Of a stretch of DNA of 64,000 bases, positions 43,965 to 52,860 are shown piece by piece. Position 1 is the stretch's first letter. Each line of letters begins with the position of its first letter. The notes beneath the pieces are model-generated. The model was not told the origin of the DNA. It saw nothing but the letters and a program-made list of their open reading frames with translations, and did no database searches. A program made the position numbers and the translations under genes. Source of the stretch: Haladaptatus pallidirubidus (GTDB lineage Archaea; Halobacteriota; Halobacteria; Halobacteriales; Haladaptataceae); assembly GCF_020700235.1 (NCBI RefSeq), contig NZ_CP085301.1, positions 3,410,001 to 3,474,000 on the forward strand, written 5' to 3'.

Positions 43965-44849
43965 ATGGGACGTTCGCCAAACGAGGAACACGGTACGAGG
44001 AATCCCGACGCTTTGATTCGACGGGCAGGCGTCCGGGCCGACCCGAACCGTGACCAACATTTCCTCGTTGACGACCGAGTCGTTGACCGAATACCGGAGT
44101 ACGGAACGGAGATGGATTTCTCGCACGTCCTCGAAATCGGCGGCGGGCCGGGCGTGCTGACCGACCGCTTGCTAGCGGTCGCAGACCGCGTGACGGTCAT
44201 CGAACGCGACCCGAAATTCGCCGATTTTCTTCGACGGGAGTTCGCGGATGACTGCGAGGACGGACGGCTGACGGTCGCGGAAGGCGATGCCTTGAGCGTC
44301 GAACTTCCCGATTTTACGGCCTGCGTCGCCAACCTTCCGTACGGAATCTCCAGCGAAATCACGTTCCGACTGCTCCCGCTGGGAAATCCGATGCTCCTCA
44401 TGTTCCAACGTGAGTTCGCGGAGCGCATGGCGGGGGAGGCCGGAACCGACGACTACGGACGACTTTCGGTGACCGCACAGCATTACGCCGACATCGAAGT
44501 CGTGGAAATCGTCCCGCGCGAGGCGTTTTCGCCCGCGCCGGAAGTGTCGAGTGCAATCGTTCGTACCACGCCGCGAACTCCGGATTACGAGGTGGACAAC
44601 GAAGCCTTCTTCCTCGACTTCGTAAAGGCCGTCTTCACCCAACGTCGGAAGACGATTCGAAACGCGATTCGCAACACGGTGCACATCTCCGGATTGGACG
44701 ATGCCGACGCGGTCGTGGACGCGCTCGAAACCCCTGACCCGGACGTGCTGGGAGAGGACATCCTCAGAAAGCGTGCCGGGAACGTCACCCCCGCGCAGTT
44801 CGCGGCGATGGCGGGGGTCGCAGACGAGTACGGCCGGGGTGGTGGTTGA
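43965..44849 (+). CDS. rsmA: 16S rRNA dimethyladenosine transferase (KsgA/Dim1)
   Basis: A methyltransferase of 294 residues. The N-terminal DPNRDQHFLVDDRVVDRI is the KsgA opening, SAM motif I is LEIGGGPGVLTDRLL near 48-62, and the adenine-binding NLPYGISSE is near 123. It dimethylates two adjacent adenines near the 3' end of 16S rRNA. Its stop overlaps the ATG of the MscS gene by one base. Confidence 0.95.
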   Translation: MGRSPNEEHGTRNPDALIRRAGVRADPNRDQHFLVDDRVVDRIPEYGTEMDFSHVLEIGGGPGVLTDRLLAVADRVTVIERDPKFADFLRREFADDCEDGRLTVAEGDALSVELPDFTACVANLPYGISSEITFRLLPLGNPMLLMFQREFAERMAGEAGTDDYGRLSVTAQHYADIEVVEIVPREAFSPAPEVSSAIVRTTPRTPDYEVDNEAFFLDFVKAVFTQRRKTIRNAIRNTVHISGLDDADAVVDALETPDPDVLGEDILRKRAGNVTPAQFAAMAGVADEYGRGGG

Positions 44850-46051
44850 TGGCACAGAATCTGTATCGGCAGTTCCAGAATTTCAGCATCCTCGACATTC
44901 GGGTGTTCATCAGCGCCTTCATCGCCCTTTCGGTGCTCGCGGTGCTCCTCCTCGCGTGGCGGGCGCGCCCGCAGTTGCAAGAACGAATGCCGGTTTCGCT
45001 GGCAAACGTCATCGTCGTCGGTGGCGTTTCCGTGTATCTCCTATTGGCAGTGACGACGCTCGCGTTTCTCTGGGAAATCGTCACGACGGATCTCATCGTC
45101 CCGGGGGAGCGGGACTTGGAAGCGAAACAGGCGATCAACGTTTCGCTGACCGTCGTGACGCTGGCCGCGGCGTACGTCGCCGCCGGAATCATCAAACAGG
45201 CAATCGGGCGCATGACCCAACAGCGCGACACGTTTTCACAGCACCAGACGCAGATGATGATTCGTGTCTCGCAGGTGTCGGTGTACGTCGTCGCATTTGC
45301 GGCCGTCCTCGGTTTTTGGAACGTCGACCTCACCGGCCTGCTCGTCGGTGCCGGATTCCTCGGTATTGTGGTCGGAATGGCGGCCCGCCAAACGCTGGGG
45401 TCGCTGTTAGCGGGATTCATGCTTATGTTCTCCCGCCCGTTCGAAATCGGCGACTGGGTGGAAGTCGAGGAAAACGAAGGTATCGTGACGGACATCTCCA
45501 TCGTCAACACGCGAATCCAGACGTTCGACGGCGAGTTCGTGATGATTCCGAACGAGGTGGTTGGCGGAAGCACCATCACGAATCGCAGTCAGAAGGGTCG
45601 CCTCCGATTGGAGGTGGACGTGGGCGTCGATTACGAGACGGACGTAGACCGGGCCGCAGAACTGGCGGAGGAGGCGATGGACGACGTGGAGAATGCGCTG
45701 ACGGTTCCGTCGCCACAGGTCGTCACGAAGGAGTTCGGCGACTCGGCAATCACCCTCGGACTGCGGTTCTGGATAGATAAACCGAGCGCGCGCCGCAAGT
45801 GGCGCGCGCGAACGAGAGTTATGGGCGCGGTAAAAGAGGTCTTCGACAGCGAAGGAATCAAAATTCCGTACCCACAGCGCGAACTCTCGGGCAGGCAGGA
45901 AACGGGCGGGTTTCAAATCGCCCGTAAACAACAGCGCGAACTCGGCCCGACGGCGGACGGCGGGGAGGATACCGGACGGCGATTCGGCGACGGTGGCGAT
46001 GGCGATGAAACGAATGATGACGATGAAAGCGACGGAGGAGATGAAGGATGA
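44849..46051 (+). CDS. Mechanosensitive channel of the MscS family (copy 2)
   Basis: A protein of 400 residues from ATG 44849 (a TTG one codon earlier is possible). It has about five helices, with the pore-like helix GAGFLGIVVGMAARQTLGSL near 168-187. The soluble domain follows with FEIGDWVEVEENEGIV and TFDGEFVMIPNEVVGGS. The last 45 residues are acidic and disordered. It is longer than copy 1. Its start overlaps the KsgA stop and its stop overlaps the HemK2 start, so it is translationally embedded in the rRNA-modification operon. Confidence 0.92.
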   Translation: MAQNLYRQFQNFSILDIRVFISAFIALSVLAVLLLAWRARPQLQERMPVSLANVIVVGGVSVYLLLAVTTLAFLWEIVTTDLIVPGERDLEAKQAINVSLTVVTLAAAYVAAGIIKQAIGRMTQQRDTFSQHQTQMMIRVSQVSVYVVAFAAVLGFWNVDLTGLLVGAGFLGIVVGMAARQTLGSLLAGFMLMFSRPFEIGDWVEVEENEGIVTDISIVNTRIQTFDGEFVMIPNEVVGGSTITNRSQKGRLRLEVDVGVDYETDVDRAAELAEEAMDDVENALTVPSPQVVTKEFGDSAITLGLRFWIDKPSARRKWRARTRVMGAVKEVFDSEGIKIPYPQRELSGRQETGGFQIARKQQRELGPTADGGEDTGRRFGDGGDGDETNDDDESDGGDEG

Positions 46052-46623
46052 CTGACCTCGCGGAACGACGCGGCATGGAGACGGACGTGTATCAACCGGC
46101 GGAAGATTCCCACCTGCTCGCGGAGGTTGCGGCGGCGGATATACGAAACGACGACCTCGTGCTGGAAGTCGGAACCGGGTCGGGATACGTCTCGGAGTTC
46201 GTCGCGGACGCGACGAACTCCCGCGTCCTTGGGTCGGACGTGAATCCACACGCGTGTGAGAACGCGCGAGAGCGCGGAGTCGAAGCGGTTCGCGGCGACC
46301 TCGTCGCGCCGTTTCGGGACGGCGCGTTTGACGCCGTACTGTTCAATCCGCCGTATCTCCCGACTGACCCGGACGAGGAGCGCGACGACTGGATGGAGCG
46401 CGCCCTTTCCGGCGGCGAATCGGGCAGAGAAGTCATCGACCCGTTTTTGGATTCCGTCGGGCGTGTCCTCGCGCCCGACGGTCGGGTGTATCTCTTGGTG
46501 AGCAGTTTGTCGGGCGTCGAGGAAGTCGTCTTCCGAGCGAGCAAGAACGGATTCAGCGTGGTTGCGCTCCGCGACGAATCGTTTCCCTTCGAAACGCTGT
46601 CGATACTGAAGTTGGTTCGCTGA
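46048..46623 (+). CDS. HemK2/MTQ2-type methyltransferase
   Basis: A protein of 191 residues starting MTDLAERRGMETDVYQPAED at 46048, overlapping the MscS stop by four bases. SAM motif I is LEVGTGSGYVSEFV near 38-51 and the catalytic NPPYLPTDPDE is near 97. HemK2 methylates glutamine in release factor eRF1-type proteins. The placement after KsgA is the standard archaeal order. Confidence 0.9.
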   Translation: MTDLAERRGMETDVYQPAEDSHLLAEVAAADIRNDDLVLEVGTGSGYVSEFVADATNSRVLGSDVNPHACENARERGVEAVRGDLVAPFRDGAFDAVLFNPPYLPTDPDEERDDWMERALSGGESGREVIDPFLDSVGRVLAPDGRVYLLVSSLSGVEEVVFRASKNGFSVVALRDESFPFETLSILKLVR

Positions 46624-46661
46624 GTTACCAATTACTCATGGACATTTTTTAGAACGGAAAA

Positions 46662-46668
46662 TATTAAA
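46662..46668 (+). promoter_or_regulatory. TATA box for the methionine synthase operon
   Basis: TATTAAA within an AT-rich stretch, 33 bases before the ATG at 46695, suggesting an essentially leaderless transcript. Confidence 0.5.
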
Positions 46669-46694
46669 CACCAGCATATCATAGGGTCGGGTAC

Positions 46695-47690
46695 ATGACC
46701 GAGCGCATCGCGACCACACCGGGTGTGTTTCCGCTTCCCGACTGGGCGAAGGACGACCTCTCCGACCTAAAAGGACACCAGAAAGACGACCTCATCTCCG
46801 GCGACGAAGGCCCGGAGTTGACCGCCGTGTACGACACGGCCCGCGAGGAAGTCGTCTCGGTACAGCAGGACGCCGGACTCGACCGAATCGTGGAGGGGCA
46901 ACTCCGCTGGGACGACATGCTCGCCCACCCACTCACGGTTCACGATTCCGTCGAAACCGGTGGTATCGTTCGATACTACGACAACAACAATTTCTACCGC
47001 GACCCCGTGGTCGTGGACGAACTCACCTTCGACGGCGACGTAGCGGCCGAGCTGGAATCGACCGCGGAACTCGCCGCCGACGTGCAAGCCGTCCTCCCCG
47101 GTCCATATTCGCTCGCGGATTTGGCGACCGACGAGTTCTACGACGACGAGACGGAGTTCCTCGCCGCAGTCGCCGATTTTCTCGCCGGTGAAGTCGGTGC
47201 CTTCCCGGACATCGAAACCCTGTTCCTCCTCGAACCGTCGCTCGTGGAAAACCCGCCCGGAGACGGCGAGGACGCACGAGCCAGCGAAGCCATCGACGTG
47301 GTAGCAGATGCGACCGATGCCGAAGTCGTCGTCCAACCATACTTCGGGTCGCTCGACGAGAAGGTTCACGCGCACCTGCTCGATGCCGACGTGGACGCCG
47401 TGGGTTACGACCTCGTCAGCGACCACGACGGCTGTCTGTCCAACGTGAACGAGTACGGGACGAAGGATTCCGTCTCGCTCGGGCTCGTAGACGGACAGAA
47501 CACGCTGGTCGAATTGCCCGAAACCGTCGCCGAGCGCGTCGATTGGTTCGAGGAGAACACGCCAGTCAACGAGTTCGAAACCGTGTATCTGACGACGAAC
47601 ACCGAGACGTTCTACCTGCCGTATAGCAAGTTCGAAGAGAAGCTGAATGCGTTGGCTGAAGCCGCGCGGTTAGAGGAGGTGAAAGCATGA
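46695..47690 (+). CDS. Methionine synthase-like protein, N-terminal type (MetE family)
   Basis: A protein of 331 residues of the MetE fold that lacks the Zn-binding Cys/His set of the catalytic domain. Its opening TTPGVFPLPDWAKDDL and VLPGPYSLADLATDEFYDD are family-like. It overlaps the start of the catalytic gene at 47687 by four bases. Such split pairs are known in archaea, and this partner may help substrate binding. Its exact role is not established. Confidence 0.82.
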   Translation: MTERIATTPGVFPLPDWAKDDLSDLKGHQKDDLISGDEGPELTAVYDTAREEVVSVQQDAGLDRIVEGQLRWDDMLAHPLTVHDSVETGGIVRYYDNNNFYRDPVVVDELTFDGDVAAELESTAELAADVQAVLPGPYSLADLATDEFYDDETEFLAAVADFLAGEVGAFPDIETLFLLEPSLVENPPGDGEDARASEAIDVVADATDAEVVVQPYFGSLDEKVHAHLLDADVDAVGYDLVSDHDGCLSNVNEYGTKDSVSLGLVDGQNTLVELPETVAERVDWFEENTPVNEFETVYLTTNTETFYLPYSKFEEKLNALAEAARLEEVKA

Positions 47691-48757
47691 GCAATAAAAG
47701 CAGAGAGCAGTTCCGACCCGACGGTCACGACAACGATCACTTCATCCTGACCACCGTCGTCGGAAGCTACCCGAAACCGAAGTGGGTGGACAGAGCGCGC
47801 GACCTGTCCGACGACCCCGAAGCGGACTTCGACGAGAAGGCGTGGAACGAGGCGAAAGACGACGCCTGCCGACTCATCACGGACGAACACGAGCGGGCGG
47901 GCGTGGACGTGGTGGTCGATGGCGAGATGCGGCGCAACGAGATGGTCGAGTTCTTCGCCCACCGCATCGACGGCTACGAGTTCAACGGCCCGGTGAAGGT
48001 GTGGGGCCACAACTGCTTCGACAAACCGAGCGTCGTGGACGAAGTCGAGTACGACGAATCGTGGCTCGTGGATGAATATAAGTTCACGAAGGAGGTCGCG
48101 GAACGCCCCGTCAAGGTGCCGATTACCGGCCCTTACACGCTGGCGAGTTGGAGCTTCAACGAAGCCTACGAGGACGAGGCGTCGCTGGCCTACGACCTCG
48201 CGGATTTGGTCAACGAGGAAATCGAGAAACTGGTGGATGCTGGCGCGCGTTACATCCAAATCGACGAACCCGCATTGGCGACGACGCCGGACGATCACGC
48301 CATCGTCGGCGAGTGTCTGGAGCGAATCGCGGACGGAATCCCCGAAGACGTCTACCTCGGCCTGCACGTCTGTTACGGGGATTATTCGCGCATTTACCCA
48401 GAAATTCTTGACTTCCCGGTGGACGAGTTCGACCTCGAACTGGCAAATGGCGACTACGAGCAGTTGGACGTGTTCCGCGACCCAGAGTTCACCGCGAACC
48501 TCGCGCTCGGCGTGACCGACGCCCACACCGCCGAAGTCGAGACCGTCGAGGAAATCAAGGCGAACATCGAGAAAGGACTGGAAATCGTCCCGCCGGAGCA
48601 GTTGACCGTGAGTCCCGACTGCGGCCTGAAACTGCTCCCGCGCGAGGTGGCTTACGGCAAGATGGCGAACATGGTGCAAGCCGCGCGAGAGGTGGAGGCG
48701 GAGTTGGATTCCGGTGAGTTAGAGGTGCAGGGCGCGCCTGTTAGTGCTGACGACTAG
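47687..48757 (+). CDS. metE: Methionine synthase, catalytic MetE-like protein
   Basis: A protein of 356 residues. TTVVGSYPKPKWVDRA opens the MetE C-terminal domain; the Zn site is seen as LHVCYGDYSR near 225-235 and VSPDCGLKLLPRE near 305-317. It should transfer a methyl group to homocysteine. Archaeal core MetE proteins often use methylcobalamin or an unidentified methyl donor instead of methyltetrahydrofolate triglutamate. With the cystathionine enzyme at 40.6 kb it fits methionine synthesis. Confidence 0.9.
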   Translation: MSNKSREQFRPDGHDNDHFILTTVVGSYPKPKWVDRARDLSDDPEADFDEKAWNEAKDDACRLITDEHERAGVDVVVDGEMRRNEMVEFFAHRIDGYEFNGPVKVWGHNCFDKPSVVDEVEYDESWLVDEYKFTKEVAERPVKVPITGPYTLASWSFNEAYEDEASLAYDLADLVNEEIEKLVDAGARYIQIDEPALATTPDDHAIVGECLERIADGIPEDVYLGLHVCYGDYSRIYPEILDFPVDEFDLELANGDYEQLDVFRDPEFTANLALGVTDAHTAEVETVEEIKANIEKGLEIVPPEQLTVSPDCGLKLLPREVAYGKMANMVQAAREVEAELDSGELEVQGAPVSADD

Positions 48758-48870
48758 CGACTGCGACGAACTCGATCGTCGATTGTGGCTTTTGTTTTCG
48801 GCTTTTGTTCGTAGTTGAATTGGGTTTCTAAGTAGCAGGATAGTGGATCTGTTTCTGGGTGGTCGGTATT

Positions 48871-49237
48871 CACGACACCAATGAGACCGCCACTGCCGCA
48901 GACCACACGCCTCCCCAACCGATTCTCCCTCGCTCGCGCTCGGTCACTCATCCCTCGCGCGAAAACTGACAAACCCTCGGACGAGGTGTCCTCGGGCCTG
49001 CCAGCGCACACGCCATGGAGATTGCGAAAATTCGTGAAATTTAAACGAATCGTATGGCGCGCGAAGGCGAACCATAGGTTCGCCCGCGCGAGGTCTTCCT
49101 GAACGCAGTGAAGGAAGACCTCGGAAGTCGCATGCCCGCGAAAGGAGCGACCGAGCAGGGGTCTTCCGGTGGACGAGCGACGAAGGAGCGAACGAGGAGG
49201 CTGGGGAGGACGAGGCGCGGTTTCACTGGGGTCGTGA
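48871..49237. repeat. Intergenic inverted-repeat element C (367 bp, no coding)
   Basis: The left end CACGACACCAATGAGACCGC (48871-48890) and the right end GCGGTTTCACTGGGGTCGTG (49217-49236) are inverted relative to each other with few mismatches. They match the ends of A and B after substitutions (CACC for CTCC). CCTCCCCAACCGATTCTCCC is shared with element B, and GGCTGGGGAGG is the mirrored arm. No ORF of note lies inside. It occupies part of the 875-base gap between metE and rnj. The rest of that gap (49238-49440) is AT-rich and holds a nine-C run at 49393-49401. Confidence 0.76.
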
Positions 49238-49443
49238 TTTATTAGTCACGATAAACTTACTGGGAAATCGCTCTACTGAAATTATTCCGTATGTCGGCAG
49301 TTGCTAATCGAACAGAAAAAGAAAAGCACCAAGCGGAGCCGTAGAACGGATAAAATAATAACGCAGTAGACGTGAAAATTCGTCGAAGCCAACCCCCCCC
49401 CATTCAGCCTGTTACTCGCTCCCCACGAACACAATCCCGGCAG

Positions 49444-49452
49444 TTTTTATTA
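49444..49452 (+). promoter_or_regulatory. TATA box for rnj-idsA
   Basis: TTTTTATTA, about 180 bases before the rnj ATG. The spacing implies transcription start near 49470 and a leader of about 160 bases. Confidence 0.5.
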
Positions 49453-49469
49453 CCGGGGCGCGTAGGTGC

Positions 49470-49632
49470 GCTCAGACTGGGCAACTCGCGGGCGAGCGGC
49501 TCCGCCGCGCGCGAGTGCCAGACCGACGTGCTGTAAGACGCCGGGGTCTGACGCTCGCGGCCCCGCGAGGATTTCAGTGAGCAACGCAACCGCCACGTCG
49601 CGTGGCGTTTCAATGCTTGAGGAAAAGCAACT
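49470..49632 (+). promoter_or_regulatory. Putative structured leader of the rnj-idsA transcript
   Basis: The GC-rich stretch can form several hairpins: CGGC/GCCG around TCC (49497-49507), inside ACTCGCG/CGCGAGT (49484-49516). CAGACC/GGTCTG (49519-49550) and GCCACG/CGTGGC around TCG (49592-49606) follow. No coding frame with a start was credible. Because most transcripts here seem leaderless, a leader of this length is unusual. Confidence 0.4.
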
Positions 49633-50979
49633 ATGGAAATCGAAATCGCAACCATTGGCGGCTACGAAGAAGTTGGACGGCAGATGACTGCCGTGCGTGC
49701 GGGAGACGACGTCGTTATCTTCGACATGGGTCTGAACCTATCGAAGGTGCTCCTTCACGACAACGTTGAGACCGAAAAACTACACAGCCTCGACCTCATC
49801 GACATGGGCGCAATCCCGGACGACCGGGTCATGTCCGACCTCGAGGGTGACGTGAAGGCGATCGTCCCGACGCACGGTCACCTCGACCACATCGGTGCCA
49901 TCAGCAAGTTGGCCCACCGATACAGCGCACCCATCGTCGCCTCGCCGTTCACCATCGAACTGGTGAAACAGCAGATTCAGGGCGAGGAGAAGTTCGGGGT
50001 CGAAAACGACCTCATGAAGATGGAAGCTGGCGAAACGATGCAGTTGGGCGACGAGGTCGAACTCGAATTTGTCAACGTTACCCACTCCATCATCGACGCA
50101 ATCAACCCCGTGGTTCACACTCCCGAGGGTGCAATCGTCTACGGACTGGACAAACGGATGGACTACTCGCCGGTTCTCGGCGACCCCATCGATATGAAGC
50201 GCTTCCGTGAAATCGGACGCGAGGGCAACGGCGTCCTCGCCTACATCGAGGACTGTACGAACGCGGGCCGAAAGGGTCGAACGCCGAGCGAATCCGTCGC
50301 TCGCCGTCACCTGAAGGACGTGCTGTACAGCGTCCAAGACTACGACGGCGGTATCGTAGCCACGACGTTCTCCAGCCACATTGCCCGTGTCAAGAGTCTC
50401 GTGGAGTTCGCACAGGACATCGACCGTACACCCGTCCTGCTCGGGCGCTCGATGGAGAAATACTCCGGCACCGCAGAACGCCTGAACTTCGTGGACTTCC
50501 CCGAGGATATGGGCATGTTCGGCCACCGCAAGTCGGTTGACCGAACGTTCAAACGAATTATGAAGGAGGGCAAGGAGAACTACCTGCCCATCGTCACCGG
50601 CCACCAGGGAGAGCCACGCGCAATGTTGACCCGAATGGGTCGCGGCGAGACGCCGTATCAACTGGAAGACGGCGATAAGGTCGTCTTCTCCGCGCGTGTG
50701 ATTCCAGAGCCGACGAACGAGGGACAACGCTACCAGTCCGAGCGACTCCTGAAGATGCAGGGCGCGCGGATTTTCGACGACGTGCACGTTTCCGGCCACC
50801 TCCGCGAGGAAGGCCACTACGAAATGCTCGACACGCTCCAACCGCAACACGTCATCCCTGCCCACCAGAACATGAAGGGCTACGCGCCGTATGTGGATCT
50901 CTGTGAGAGCCAAGGCTATCGCCTCGGCAGAGACCTCCACGCTACGCGAAACGGCAACCTCATCCAGCTTGTCGATTGA
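49633..50979 (+). CDS. rnj: Ribonuclease J (beta-CASP metallo-beta-lactamase RNase)
   Basis: A protein of 448 residues starting [20 protein letters not shown]. The metal motif is [12 protein letters not shown] (HxHxDH) near 79-90, and the beta-CASP region includes [12 protein letters not shown] near 246 and [22 protein letters not shown] near 415 provides the last His. Archaeal RNase J is a 5'-3' exonuclease that degrades and matures RNA. It is followed one base after the stop by the GGPP synthase gene. Confidence 0.95.
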   Translation: MEIEIATIGGYEEVGRQMTAVRAGDDVVIFDMGLNLSKVLLHDNVETEKLHSLDLIDMGAIPDDRVMSDLEGDVKAIVPTHGHLDHIGAISKLAHRYSAPIVASPFTIELVKQQIQGEEKFGVENDLMKMEAGETMQLGDEVELEFVNVTHSIIDAINPVVHTPEGAIVYGLDKRMDYSPVLGDPIDMKRFREIGREGNGVLAYIEDCTNAGRKGRTPSESVARRHLKDVLYSVQDYDGGIVATTFSSHIARVKSLVEFAQDIDRTPVLLGRSMEKYSGTAERLNFVDFPEDMGMFGHRKSVDRTFKRIMKEGKENYLPIVTGHQGEPRAMLTRMGRGETPYQLEDGDKVVFSARVIPEPTNEGQRYQSERLLKMQGARIFDDVHVSGHLREEGHYEMLDTLQPQHVIPAHQNMKGYAPYVDLCESQGYRLGRDLHATRNGNLIQLVD

Positions 50980-50980
50980 T

Positions 50981-52036
50981 ATGACTGACGCGAGTACGGA
51001 ATCACGCGAAGAACTCGTCATGCAGACGGTCGAACAGCGCCGCGAGTTGGTCAACGAGGCCATCGAGGAAGATCTCCCCATCGTCAAGCCGGAACGCCTC
51101 TACGAGGCGTCGCGGTATCTGCTCGATGCGGGGGGAAAACGGCTCCGCCCGACGGTGCTGTTGTTGGTCGCGGATTCGCTGGCCGACGTCGAACCCATGT
51201 CGGAAGCCTACCGAAAGTTTCCTGCGCTCGACGGAACTGAACTCGACGTAATGGCCGCCGCGGTGAGCATCGAGGTCATTCAATCCTTTACGCTCATCCA
51301 CGACGACATCATGGACGACGACGACCTGCGGCGGGGTGTTCCGGCAGTTCATCAGGCTTACGACGTTGAAACTGCGATTCTGGCCGGTGACACGCTCTAT
51401 TCGAAAGCGTTCGAGATCATGCTGGACACGGGGGCTTCGCCGGAACGCTGTGTCCGCGCACTGGACGTACTCGCATCCACCTGTACGAAAATCTGTGAGG
51501 GACAGGCCCTCGACGTGGCGTTCGAGGAGCGTCCGGACGTGCTCCCCGAGGAGTATCTGGAGATGATAGAGAACAAAACAGCCGTCCTCTACGGAGCGGC
51601 GGCGAAAGTTCCCGCCGTCCTGCTCGGTGCCGACGACGAAGTCGTCGAAGAACTCTACCAGTACGGAATCGACGTCGGTCGCGCGTTTCAGATTCAGGAC
51701 GACGTCCTCGACCTGACGGTTCCGAGCGAGCAGCTCGGGAAACAGCGCGGAAGCGACCTCGTCGAAAACAAACAGACCATCATCACGCTTCACGCCCGTA
51801 AACAGGGCGTCGATGTGGATTCGTTGGTCGAAACCGACGATGTCGGCGACGTGACCGAGGCTGAAATCGACGCCGCGGTCGCGCGACTCGAAGATGCCGG
51901 AAGCATTGATTACGCGAGAGAGAAAGCGCAAGAACTCGTCCAGCGGGGTAAAGACCGTCTCGGCGTCCTTCCGGACAACGAATCACGGTATCTACTCGAA
52001 GAAATCGCGGACTATCTCATCGAACGCGGACACTGA
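50981..52036 (+). CDS. idsA: Geranylgeranyl/farnesyl diphosphate synthase
   Basis: A protein of 351 residues in the trans-prenyltransferase family starting at ATG 50981. GGKRLRPTV near 50-58, the first aspartate-rich motif LIHDDIMDDDD near 104-114 and the second IQDDVLDLT near 233-241 bind isoprenyl diphosphates and Mg2+. It builds the C20 chain for archaeal ether lipids; product length cannot be read exactly. It follows rnj by one base, an association recurring in archaea. Confidence 0.95.
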   Translation: MTDASTESREELVMQTVEQRRELVNEAIEEDLPIVKPERLYEASRYLLDAGGKRLRPTVLLLVADSLADVEPMSEAYRKFPALDGTELDVMAAAVSIEVIQSFTLIHDDIMDDDDLRRGVPAVHQAYDVETAILAGDTLYSKAFEIMLDTGASPERCVRALDVLASTCTKICEGQALDVAFEERPDVLPEEYLEMIENKTAVLYGAAAKVPAVLLGADDEVVEELYQYGIDVGRAFQIQDDVLDLTVPSEQLGKQRGSDLVENKQTIITLHARKQGVDVDSLVETDDVGDVTEAEIDAAVARLEDAGSIDYAREKAQELVQRGKDRLGVLPDNESRYLLEEIADYLIERGH

Positions 52037-52534
52037 ACCGCAAACGCCGACCGCTAACCATTTTGCCACGCGGAGACCGTCGCCTTCGCTCGATTTGTGT
52101 TCCGACTGCGATTCGAGTAGTAGCGGCTCTCGGATTCCGAATCGGAGACAGAGAGTGAATATTGTTCCGACGCTCCCGCCACTACGGTCCATCCCTCCGC
52201 TAGTTCTGTTGGCGCAAAACGGTTGCAGGAGGTTACTATCGGCCTCTGTCGGTGTGAAACGTCGGTCCATCATTATTTGTAATGTGCGTTACTGATTGAT
52301 AAACTAGACTTGAAAAGTTAGCACGATTTTAAGAGAGTAAGTAATCGAATTTCAACATAAAGTGCATTAGATTGCGAATCTATCCAATAACACAAACGGT
52401 GGGTTGCCAGCGAATGAAGCATCGTAAACGGTCAGAACGATTTCCGGGTATAATACCGGATACCAATGAGCGTTATTGCTGAACAGGAACGGTACAAGTG
52501 AAGTGGTAAATTCCTGTTCACCCGGTGAGAAAGC
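52037..52534. other. Gene-free stretch between idsA and the Lys-rich protein gene
   Basis: About 500 bases with no credible gene. The second half is AT-rich (52280-52480). A palindrome GGGTATAATACC (52447-52458) is visible. No hairpin followed by T-run was identified. Confidence 0.4.
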
Positions 52535-52780
52535 ATGAAAGGAAAACGAACGCTACAGATCGGCATCGCACTGATGGCACTGGTCGGATTGACGCTCGCA
52601 AGCGGCGCGGCAGTAGCGAGCGGCGGCGATTACGGTGGCGACGACAAATACGACGACGACAAGAAAGACAAAAAGTACGACAAGGACAAAAAGAAAAAGC
52701 ACTCGAAACACGGTGTACCTGCGTGCAAGAAGTCACAAGGAAAAGCCCCGAAAAAGAACCCACACTGTAAGAAGTACTGA
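52535..52780 (+). CDS. Small secreted lysine-rich protein
   Basis: A protein of 81 residues. The first 28 form a classical Sec signal (KGKRTLQIGIALMALVGLTL, then ASGAAVAS). The mature part is very unusual for a haloarchaeon: DDKYDDDKKDKKYDKDKKKK-type charge alternation, then a basic GVPACKKSQ...HCKKY tail with two cysteines that could form a disulfide. No family was recognised. A SD-like GGTGAG lies about 10 bases before the ATG. Confidence 0.72.
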   Translation: MKGKRTLQIGIALMALVGLTLASGAAVASGGDYGGDDKYDDDKKDKKYDKDKKKKHSKHGVPACKKSQGKAPKKNPHCKKY

Positions 52781-52860
52781 TACGCGACGTCACCCGTTTT
52801 TTAGCAGATCCGAGTACCAAAGAGCGAGGTTTTTCATTCCGACCCACAAACCATCCAGCA

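Noticed and set aside
49393..49401. Nine-C homopolymer
   Set aside because: It is outside any gene or clear regulatory site, so no phase-variation role can be argued.
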